64,000 bases of DNA, taken from positions 6,014,001-6,078,000 of the forward strand of contig CP075495.1 in the NCBI GenBank assembly GCA_021613535.1, read 5' to 3'. The translations under genes were made by a program, and so were the position numbers. The DNA is from Adineta vaga (lineage: Eukaryota > Rotifera). Numbering within the stretch: the stretch's first letter is position 1; every line of letters starts with the position of its first letter. Of the stretch, positions 25,655 to 35,714 are shown in pieces. Below the pieces are notes generated by a model, which had not been told where the DNA came from, did not search any database, and was given only the letters and a program-made list of their open reading frames with translations.

Positions 25655-27852
25655 AAAAGAATTCAGCAATATCATCCGTTAGACTTTTGTTTCTTTTTTT
25701 TTCTTTGCTGTGTAGACACATCTTGCTTTCCTATTTTTTTTCTTGTATTCTGGACTTATAAATTCATCTAAAGTTGTCATTTAATAATAGTCCAATTTAC
25801 AATTAACAAATTACACACTTAATTTAATGAAGAAGAAAATGTTTTCTACATCATCTGTATACATTTCAATCTTGATGATGAATTATAACACTTGTTTTGA
25901 TATTATTTGAAGCATTTCATGCTTCTCCGTTTATTTCATGTTCAAAACGCAATTGTTCTTCATTGTTTTCTGTTAGTATTTTTTCTGTTTCTTTTTTTGG
26001 CATTGAGTGAGTATTTGTTATACTAGTGCAGTTTTAATGTCATATGAAAGAAAAAAAATAAACAAAATAGACTTCTATCCAATCATTTTGAGTATTATTT
26101 TAATTTTCTATTTTAGTAAATAGATTGATATGAATATGCAGTGACTTTATGATTCACATCTGATACTATATATTTATGTATTTAGTTACTACTAAAAAGA
26201 GAGTCAGCTAATTTCAAGGATACTAGTGATGGTTCGTTTCTTTCTTTCTTTTTTATTTCGCCATCATTAAATTATATTTTGATCAAAACGAAGAAAAATT
26301 GGTTGAATATGTGGTTTTGATACCTGTCATATTTGCTTATACATACTGATCGAAGTATCATATATCAAAGACAAACAAGTATTGATGAAAAACAAAATAT
26401 CTGATTTATACTATAGACACTTTACACGCGTCACTAATTTTATGGCTATTAAGAAAGAATATATAGGAGATAGTGATGATAACAATAATGATCTGGGTAA
26501 TTTTCTAAAGGTTATTTATTTTTGACTCGTGAAATTTAATATGACTGAAATCGAACATTTGAATATATTGAAAAAAATTGTAATCAATATAGATCAACAT
26601 TTAATGCAATCATCAAGACAATTTGCAAGTCATAAAAGAAACAAAATGATCATCATTGAAACTTGTCCGATGATATGCTCACGCTAAATAGAAGATGAAT
26701 ACATTTACCTTGAATCTTTTCCTATATGATAGTAGATATGTATCTGTAATATAGTTCAATATGAAGAACTCAAAAAGAAGACTAGTATTTGTCGACTCAA
26801 TAAGCGACTATTCTCTTATAGATATATATAAAGATTTTAAATATAGTGCTTATTAAATATGATACTATTGAAATAATCAATTTATACTTTAAGGCAATTA
26901 TTCGATTACAAAATAAGATTCTATTACGTCTAGTTATTATATAAAGAGCAAGACTTTTTTAACGAATGTTATAATCATTAATTATTTGAATATAATCATT
27001 TTTTTGTATATATTGTTGAAAAAACATCGAAAAAACCTCATTTAGTACTGAATTGAATATGTCCTGGCAATGAGGTGATATTAAAATCTAGCAAACACAT
27101 TTCCTACGGGTTTTTATCTGTATCAAACTATATTGTGCCAAATTTTAGAATAATATAAATAGAAATTCATTTGATGAGAATAATAAACGTAAGATAGATC
27201 ATTTTTTTACTTCACCGGCGGCATAATTATCACATAAGTTTCATTACTTTTGTCACCCTATGTATGGGACGTATATTTTATTTCTTTCTATCATAGTTCG
27301 ATTAGGCAAACAAGCATGCAACTATAGGCAAGGTCTATCACTATAACTCATCATCTTACAGTACGTGAGGTCATCATTGACGGCTGCGAAAAGATCGGCC
27401 AAGAGGCAATTAGAACAGTAGAGCGAAAAGACAACCAAAATGAACGAAAAACTTGTCCCTAGGCAAATGCACTATAGAAGGAAATATATACATGATTGAA
27501 TTGTTTCGAGTAATATCTCTCTCTCTCTCTCGCCTTATGTCTTGATATTGATGGTTCTGCTGCGGTCGATTGATCAGAGAGAAAAAAAGAGAAAGAAGTA
27601 GAAAGAACATATGTGTAAAACCGTTCCAATTTCTCATTTAATAAAGTCGGTTGTTTGCATTTAACTTTAGAACTAGACTGTTCCAAATCAAATTGAAGGT
27701 AAGAAAAATTTAACGAAAATATTGCTTTTAAGTAGTAGTGAACATCTCTTCCTTTGATGTTCTTATTTACTACTAAGTTCCATTATATTTAATTTTTATA
27801 GGAACATATATATATATACATATATATCTATAAATTTACTTGAAACAAGAAA
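25655..27852. other. Intergenic between Gly-rich genes 2 and 3
   Basis: 2.2 kb, AT-rich. The right end contains a probable non-coding first exon and 5' UTR intron of gene 3, with an acceptor (TTTTTATAG) at about 27802 and a TA-rich leader before the ATG. No coding exon seen. Confidence 0.6.
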
Positions 27853-30755
27853 ATGGGTAATAACAATGTTCGTAGACAAGGAACCGGTCTTGGTAATTAT
27901 GGTTCGCAATATGATCCATATTATAATTATGGTGATATAGAAAACTATGGTTCCTCTTATCAACCTATTGGAGGATATCCATTTGGTTTCAGCGTTACCG
28001 ATGGACCATTGACAACATCAGCGAAACCTCAATCTGCTGCTTTGGGTGCATATGGTAGTACATATCCAGCAGGTTTCAATCCGATGTTACAACCTGGTCC
28101 GAATGGACCTAAAGTCCGTGTGATATATGTACCTAGTCATATAGCGAATGGTATGCAAAATTTGATTCAACAAGGTGGAGCAGGTGGGATGAATCCATTG
28201 AATGCTTACGGTGGAGCAGGTGGGATGAATCCATTGAATGCTTACGGTGGAGCAGGTGGAATAAATCCGTTGAATGCTTACGGTGGAGCTGGTGGAATAA
28301 ATCCGTTGAATGCTTACGGTGGAGCTGGTGGAATAAATCCACTAAGTGCATATGGTGGATACGGTGGAATGAATCCATTGGTTGGCTATGGTGGAGTTGG
28401 TGGAAATTCTATGGCAGGTGGTTTCGGTGGATATGGACTTCCACAAATGATGCCACAAGTGCCAATATCACCAATGGGTTCAAATTGTTGTTCTTTATCA
28501 ATTCAAGTTCCATCTGCAGCTCCTCAAATGCCGTATCCAATCCCTTGTCCACCACCAATGATTCAGCCAATGATGCCACAAATGTCTATGCGTAAGATAA
28601 TTATTTATCTCTTTATATATTTCCAATAACATAAGCTTTTTAATGAATATTTTAAACGTAACTTAATATAATTACTAATCGAATTACAATGACATCTTCT
28701 CGATCTTTCTTTAAACAATACTAATTCTATTTAGCTTATCCACCAATGATGCCACAAATACCGATTTCACAACCGCTGCGTAAGGAATAGAAGTTGCTTA
28801 TTTTTTTCTTTAAGAAATAACACTAACGCCAGTCGACTGGTAGTATTATTCATGATACCTATTCCTTTTTGACTATAATAGTTTGTCCACTAATAATACC
28901 ACAGATGCCTACCGGTTCAGCTCTGATGCGCAGAAATTATACTATCATCTCTTAGTGCTTTTTAATTAACCATACCATAGTTCATAGTATATCTAAAAAA
29001 TATCAATTAACTATATTTGTTCTATTTTCCGATTTTATAATTAATAGTTGATTCGATCATTTGAATTTTTTTATAGCTTGTCCACCTTTGCTACCTCAAA
29101 TGCCTATTGCACCTTTTCCGATGCGTAAGAAATAGAAAAGAATATTTAGTATGTTGAAATATAGAGTGGTTTGATTTTCTCTTAGCATATCCCCCGGTTA
29201 TGCAACAAATGCCAATTGGTCCACAACCTATGCGTAAGAAATATTATCTACTCATCCGCGAATATTCTGTAGAAATACATTTTATATTAATACTTTTTCG
29301 TCAATTACTAATAGTGACAATAGTATACATAACAATGTCTAACAATCATTTACATTGTTTTGCTTTTTCCCTAGCTTATCTACCAAATATGCCTCAACCG
29401 CCATTTCTTTCTCCCATGCCGATGTTTCCTCAGCAAATACCAATGCGTAAGATTTCATTGTAGATTACACATCAGATTGAAGTTTTTCATGTTGCTTTTA
29501 TTATTTAACTAACAATCAATAACATATTCATATAATAAATTGATTGAATCTATTATTCTTTCATTTAGCATATTCGCCACAGATGTCTCCAATGATGCCA
29601 CAACCAGTACAATTTTTACCTCAATTTCCAGGTGTACAACAACAACAACAACCAATTTATCCTCCAAATTTTCCTGGAGGTTTTAATGGTCTACCTGGAG
29701 TTCAATCGTACGGAGGTATAATTCTATCTCTTCTATCCTCTAAAAAGAATAAAAATTAAGAATGATAATATTAAGTTAATCTAGGTTTCAATCAAGGAAC
29801 ACCGCCGTATGCAAATCTCGGAAATTACAGTGGATTTCCAAGTAAATAAATCCTTCTCTATTTATGAATAAAATATCTTTTTTTGCCATTGTTTTCATTA
29901 TTAAGATATTGGTAGTAATATGATTGCAAATCCAAGTGGTATTAGTCAGCCAGCATACCCTCAACCTGGTCTTGCCGGATATGGTAGTTTTGGATCCAAT
30001 AGTAACTACAGTGTTGGCTTTGGTCAACAAGGGTATCCTCAGCCTGGTCTTGCAGGATATGGTGGTTATGGTCAGTTCCCTTATGATAATTTTAATCAAC
30101 CTATGTATAATTCACTCGATATTTCAGGATTTGGTGGAGCCAATCAATCACCTTATAATGGCTATGGTAACTGTGGTCAACAGTTCGTGGGTGGTTACAA
30201 TCCACAAGGATATAATGCATTTGGTAATTTACCTAACAGTAATTTTATCCAACCAGGTGTCGGTATTAATATGCCGCAGACTCCTTATGGAATCGGTGAA
30301 CCTGGTCTTGCATCGTATGGTCCACCCATTGGTGTCCCTAATCAATCAGGATATAATGGTTATATTCCACAACCATATGGCGCTTTTCAACAGCCGCCTT
30401 ATGGTAGTTATGGTCAACAACTACCTTATGGTAATTATGGTCAACAACTACCTTATGGTAATTATGGTCAACAACTACCTTATGGTAGTTATGGTATGGT
30501 AATTATGCTCAACAACCATTCAGTGGCTTCTCTCAAATTCCTCAACAACCCATTGGTATGTATCCACAACAACCACAACCATCTTTCAATCCATTTCCAC
30601 AACAACCATATAATAATTATCCAGGAGCAAATATGAATTTATTTGGTGGTGTTCCTTCAGGCGGTGGCTTTTCTTCCCCAGGTGGTCCACAATTAATATC
30701 ATTTCCAGGTGGCACTGGACGAGTGAGAATTGTCTGTTGTGCTTTTCCTGAATAG
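27853..30755 (+). CDS. Gly/Pro/Tyr-rich repeat protein 3 of the MGN family, with a one-base frame break
   Basis: Paralogue of the gene at 23498. Starts MGNNNVRRQGTGLGNYGSQY, then DPYYNYGDIENYGSSYQP. It contains PKVRVIYVPSHI, the counterpart of PKVRAIFIPQGG in gene 2, then six 12-residue units (GGAGGINPLNAY). Exon 1 ends at 28591. Small phase-1 exons follow: 28735-28779, 28882-28929, 29077-29124, 29186-29233, 29375-29446, 29569-29715 and 29785-29841, many coding variants of YPPMMPQMPI...M. The last exon (29906 on) is rich in YGSYGQQLPYGN repeats and ends GGTGRVRIVCCAFPE. Between 30495 and 30496 one base appears to be missing: the frame opens again one base over and continues to the conserved C-terminus at 30755. 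Without that shift the protein would stop at 30636. No signal peptide. Function unknown. Confidence 0.82.
28171..28390 (+). repeat. 36-bp coding minisatellite (GGAGGINPLNAY units)
   Basis: Six tandem 36-bp units in the first exon of Gly-rich gene 3, drifting towards GYGGMNPLVGYGG at the end. The unit differs in length and sequence from the repeats of the two paralogues. Confidence 0.9.
28735..29446 (+). repeat. Tandem array of duplicated microexons
   Basis: Five exons of 45, 48, 48, 48 and 72 nt. Each starts after a TAG acceptor with (C|)NTATCC- or NTGTCC-like sequence, codes a Pro/Met-rich peptide such as YPPMMPQIPISQPL, and ends ATGC or CTGC followed by GTAAG (GCAGA in the second). All are phase 1-1, so any can be skipped without changing frame. 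The intron sequences are much less alike than the exons. Confidence 0.85.
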
Positions 30756-32937
30756 GAATAATGCAAAGGAACTATCAAGTTTGTAAGGCAAGACATCTTC
30801 CATTTCTTCTCTTTTTATATGTGTATTCATTCATGATAATAATGAACGTCATATCAAATATTTTTTCGTCATAAAAGCGTTTCTAGGTAAAGTGCCTAGA
30901 ATGTGATCTTTTTTATTGTATAAATTATGCTAGGAAAAGAACTTTTCCATTTTTCAATGAAGTTATCTTCTTTGATTTCACAACTTTTTATTTCTACTTC
31001 TTTTAGCCTTTATTACAATATTACATAGAATAGGAAAATATCGTTTTCCTCTACTTCAATATTTTGATCTTTTTTCTTCCTATATTTCGTCTCCTACAAA
31101 TGTACTTTTTTGTAAATGCACAAAAAAGATTTGTCTACTTTATTTACGCATGCAAACGCTAATATTTTCTGTTAATCCGGACCAATACTTGGCCTTGCTT
31201 CTTTTCCTAAGCATATTCTAACATTTTCTTTTTTACAATTTTTTTGCTTAGAATTATAAACGAAAAATACATACAAAAAAGGAAAACAATTCATCTGATT
31301 CTTTGCTTATATCATCATAAAAAAAAGTAGCAGGTTAAATAACAGATTTCAACATTTCAAAATACCAGATAGCCTTTATGCTTATGGAATAGAACTAATC
31401 AATTAAAAATTACTGTTGAATAAGTATCATTTTCAATTAAAACTACCTTGATTATTAAAAATATTGAGCAGATGTTTCCTATATAAAAAGAAATGTCATT
31501 AATTGTTATTATGAAAATACCAGGTCAATAAATATTATTTGACAATTATATTTTATATAGAATGATGCTTTCGACATAGATATTATTCTTCAAAATGAAG
31601 TATTATGTTTACATTTCAAAAAGATTTATATATAAGTGCTACACAACACGTTGATTAACATGTTTTTTCTTCTTTCAGAAAAAAAACTGAATCCAATAGG
31701 GCTTTCTCATCGTTATTTAACGAAAGAAAAAAAGGCGAAAGTAATATAATCATTTAAAGAAAATATTCAAACTTTATTTTTAGTTCACGTCAATAAATTG
31801 ACTATAGTAGTAATACTAGTCACTCTTGTGTCTAAAAAAATAAGTTAAACAATAAATGCCACAGGGAGTTATGTCGTTTTTCTCTTGAATAATCCAAGTC
31901 ACGATATTTACATAGATTAAGTGTTTGGATGTGGAATAATCATATACACAAAAGATATGACAATCAACAAGTTTGTTCCATCATCTCTCTCTCTCTCTCT
32001 CTCTCTTCTATTTTATTTCTTTGCATCACTAAGTGCACATTTTACAGATGAAAAAGCAAAAGAGAAAAAATATCTTGGAATATGTTTTCTCTCTCTCTTT
32101 CTCTCCTTCTCTTTTGTATTCATTTCAACATTTTCCATTTTACTAGACTATTAAACGTCGAAAAAAAACCAGGCAACCTATTGTAAGTATATCTTTCTCG
32201 AACATATCTTTCAATATTATCGTTCTTCGTGACTTCTCTTTTTATAAAACAAAACAGGAATTTTTCTCATCCCACGGGTAATTATCATGTTAAGTTTTTG
32301 ATCCGTAAAAAACTGAATAATTACTATGGTTCCGAAATTTTAGTTGTTCTCTTTTTTAATATTGACATGCATTAGAAGAAAATGATATAAATAAAAAAGA
32401 CTTCCTTTTCATTTTTCTTTACTTTCGTCACTACAATTAGCTTTTTAATAATAGGTGACTGAACAGATAAACAAGGAAACATTTCTTGGCGGAATTTCTT
32501 AAGAAAACATTAGTTATTGCACTATTCGAAGTAGGAATGTCACTTGAGATTTAAATTATCTCTCAATAACTAGGAATTTAATATTTGAGACAATACTTCT
32601 TCGTCGATTTATTCATATACGATTGAGATAAATTAGAAAAAGTACTCGTCAAATAAGTCGACTTATTAAGTTGAGAATAATAATTAAAATTTTCCGTCTT
32701 TGAACAATTAATCCGTGAGAATGATAAGTAAAATGTATGCGCATTTTTAGTATTGTTCTTATTAATGAGATACATCGAAAGAGACTATTTTCGGAATATC
32801 TAGTTAGTGCAAAAATAAAAGAAATGGAAGAAGTTTCTCTGAAATACATGATCAGATCTTTGACATATCGTTGATCTGAATAGAATTTATTTACATTTTT
32901 GTTTTGTTTTGTTCTAGAAAAATCCTAATCAATAAAT
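30756..32937. other. Intergenic, AT-rich
   Basis: 2.2 kb between Gly-rich gene 3 and the small secreted protein. Contains a CT run at about 31983-32008 that opens a false Ser/Leu frame. No exon recognised. Confidence 0.6.
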
Positions 32938-33560
32938 ATGGGTCATCTATCCCTCTTCACATTTATTATCTTCATTGGTTTAAGTATGGTTATTGCGAAG
33001 AGTGAGGTTAAATTTCGTCATCATCAGCAAAAACGATTCGCCCGAAACAACGAGCCAGCGCGCACTTTACGTAATCTGATAGGAAATCTGATTGACACTG
33101 AAGCAAATATCGTATATACTATAGATGGACAGAAACAAGTCAATACACCAGTACATTCCGATGCCACAACAACAACAGTAAGTCCATTGGCAGCTGTTTC
33201 AGCTCCAAAACAAGAAGAAATGGCTTGTCTTGCTGCGTGTCATTCTTGTCTTCAAGGCTTTTCATTTGTAAGTATATAAATTTATCTTTAGTTTGAGTAT
33301 TTCAATTGTTTTTCCATTAGCATCAGAAGAGAGATGACGATAATTGTGGTCCGATGTGTGATTGTGCCGATCGCTGTTTCTTCATGCCAGCCGAACAGGT
33401 AAGAAAAAACAAAAGATTCTATTTCTTCTTTGGAAATAATCCGTTTTCTTATCTTACTATTTATCAGGTTGGTAATATGTACAATCAAATATCTAGTATT
33501 CGAAATGGTCCTGATTGTTGGTGGAGAAACTATAATGAATTTTTCGCGAATACAAAATAA
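32938..33560 (+). CDS. Small secreted Cys-rich protein, family unknown
   Basis: Three exons (32938-33267, 33321-33398, 33468-33560) give about 166 residues. The N-terminus is a clear signal peptide (MGHLSLFTFIIFIGLSMVIA followed by KSE). A Lys-Arg in HHQQKRFARNN could be a proprotein cleavage site. The middle is Thr/Ala-rich. The C-terminal part has eight cysteines spaced C-X3-C-X2-C-X14-C-X3-C-X-C-X3-C-X23-C, enough for four disulfides, and ends CWWRNYNEFFANTK. The spacing does not match any domain I can name. A peptide precursor or an extracellular disulfide-rich factor are both possible. AATAAA sites follow the stop within 20 nt. Confidence 0.85.
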
Positions 33561-34677
33561 TAAATCAAATAAACGACCATGATTTTCAACTGTTTCGTTT
33601 TTGTCTCTTACTCTCTCACTCTTACTCAATCTTTCCATCAGATTTCAGTCTAAATATTTTTCACAATAAAATATCTATTCAATTATATCTATTCATATGA
33701 AAGGAGAGAAAAACAAATTGATTGTCATACTTTCACATACTTGAATAAACAACTTTAAAGATTCATATATACATTACCATCTAATGACTTAACGAGCCTA
33801 TAATCTCAATTCAATTATCATATTAAATGTAAGAAAGACGTAGATGTTATTCAGTCTATCGTGTATATTCTCAAGCAATCATAATATGTTCCTAGTCGTT
33901 TCAGTTCTACGAAAGAAATTATATACAATGATAACCTAAGGAAATAATCAAGAAGAAATCTAATACATATTATTCTGTTTGAACTGCAAGATATAATAAA
34001 AAAACAAAAGAAGGAGAGCACAAGGTTACGCGTCTTATTTATATGTTCTTTTATTTATTTTAAGATCTTTATTCTGTATATATCAATTGATAAAGATTAC
34101 TTTACTAACATCTTTATATATAATGAATTTATTTCTGTTAGACTAGAAAGAATTTATCATGAATTCGTTACATTAACAAAAAGACTTTCATAAATAGATA
34201 AAATAACAAACTAATAGAAGTGATTTAATCAACCATTTGATTCCGTAGCTTTGATCTTTGTTAGATTAGAAAGTATTTAGAAATAAAATAAATTACTGTA
34301 TGACTTGCACTCTTTCTTTTTCTACTTTCTCAAGGATCAAATGCAGCATTCCACATGACCGAGAGAGAGAGGGGAAAGAAATTCCTTTCTATTAACTAGT
34401 TAAATAATGCATTAAGAGGAACAAACAAAACAGGAAGATTTTGTTTTAGATCATCAATATTGATCGAACGTACTTGTACGTCATTTTTTCAATGACGATT
34501 ATTAAATTTAGCACGTTGTGATTGTTAATTTAAAGAATATAATTGAGACATGTTTTTTTTTCATAAGAACAAAGTTCATTTCAATTGAAAGATTGCATTA
34601 CAATATTTATTTTGTAAATTAGTCTCGAATAAATTAAATAAAAAAAATATTATAATATCTTGAATAGACGCTTTATT
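33561..34677. other. Intergenic between convergent genes
   Basis: 1.1 kb holding the 3' ends of the secreted-protein gene (+) and the single-exon gene (-). AT-rich; nothing else recognised. Confidence 0.6.
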
Positions 34678-35298
34678 TTAGTTTATTATTTGCTGATATT
34701 GCCGAAATAAAAATTCAGGATAACCCATTGGTTCGATCGGAATATGTCGGTGTTGTTCGATTAATTTCTCAATAATTTTCTCATGAATTAAATTCGAACC
34801 TATTTGTTCGATACAAACAGTTTCATAAAATAGATCATGACCTATCTGCATTTGATTGTCCGATCGAATAAATTTCAGATGTAAACCAGTTAATTCTTGT
34901 ATAAGACCATGTTCTGTTGGTGATTGATTACGAAATTTACTAACATTACAGACAATCATCGGTTTTACTGACATCAATCGTTCAATCAATTGTGTTTCAT
35001 TAGATTTTTTCAGAACTTTAATTATGGAATTCATATCATCGAGATGTATACTTCGTAACGTATGAATTGTTTTTATCCAATATTCTTGTCCATTAGAAAA
35101 ACGTCTTACACGTTTTTTCAATTCAAGTTTTTTTCCTTTGCGCAATTTTAGACCATATTCAATATGAATACTATCAGATTTATCTGTCATTTCAGGCAAT
35201 ATAAAATAGATGTCGGCTCGTTTTTCCAAACCAGATCGTTCTCTCCATCTTGTCCGGTATAGATCTTCATTAATTGGATAAAAAAAACGATATTCCAT
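34678..35298 (-). CDS. Single-exon protein, unknown, possibly CYTH-like
   Basis: An uninterrupted 206-codon frame from 35298 (MEYRFFYPINEDLYRTRWRE) to 34678, in a window where almost every gene is split by introns. The sequence is charged and globular: ADIYFILPEMTDKSDSIHIE, then YGLKLRKGKKLELKKRVRR and later MIVCNVSKFRNQS, then DLFYETVCIEQIG near the end. The order of an N-terminal strand, a K.R....LELK.R-like strand, a central strand and a C-terminal FET.CIE strand recalls CYTH triphosphate-tunnel proteins, but the usual N-terminal ExExK is not clear. This is a weak inference. The lack of introns could mean retrocopy origin. Confidence 0.7.
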   Translation of the reverse strand: MEYRFFYPINEDLYRTRWRERSGLEKRADIYFILPEMTDKSDSIHIEYGLKLRKGKKLELKKRVRRFSNGQEYWIKTIHTLRSIHLDDMNSIIKVLKKSNETQLIERLMSVKPMIVCNVSKFRNQSPTEHGLIQELTGLHLKFIRSDNQMQIGHDLFYETVCIEQIGSNLIHEKIIEKLIEQHRHIPIEPMGYPEFLFRQYQQIIN

Positions 35299-35714
35299 TG
35301 AGAAATATTTCTATATTTAATTATTTGAATTCCGATAATCTATAAATTGTAAAATGATATTTTTATTTTCATTCAATTAAATCACACATTATCCAAACAA
35401 GGTACATATCTCTTTTCAGATACTGTACAGAGAAGAAAAAATAGTTTTTTTTTATACTCATTAGGAATGCATTAAAAGAATAAAAATAGAATAGAGAAGC
35501 ATGTACAAACAAGAAGAAGAAAAAAAAGACGTGTTGCTTTATTTTCCTTCGCGAGATTTTCGAAGAAAGTTAAAACATATTGCATTAGTTGAAAAGAAAT
35601 AACAATTTATATACTGTTGAGCATTTCTATATGATTTGGACGGTGAACAATACTTTTGTAAAATAAAAAACAATAGAATGTCTTTGTATATATATATGAA
35701 TTGTATAAGATATT

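Noticed and set aside
31921-32154. Frame with Ser/Leu run and hydrophobic segment
   Set aside because: Produced by a CT microsatellite; the start is not an ATG and no exon structure surrounds it.
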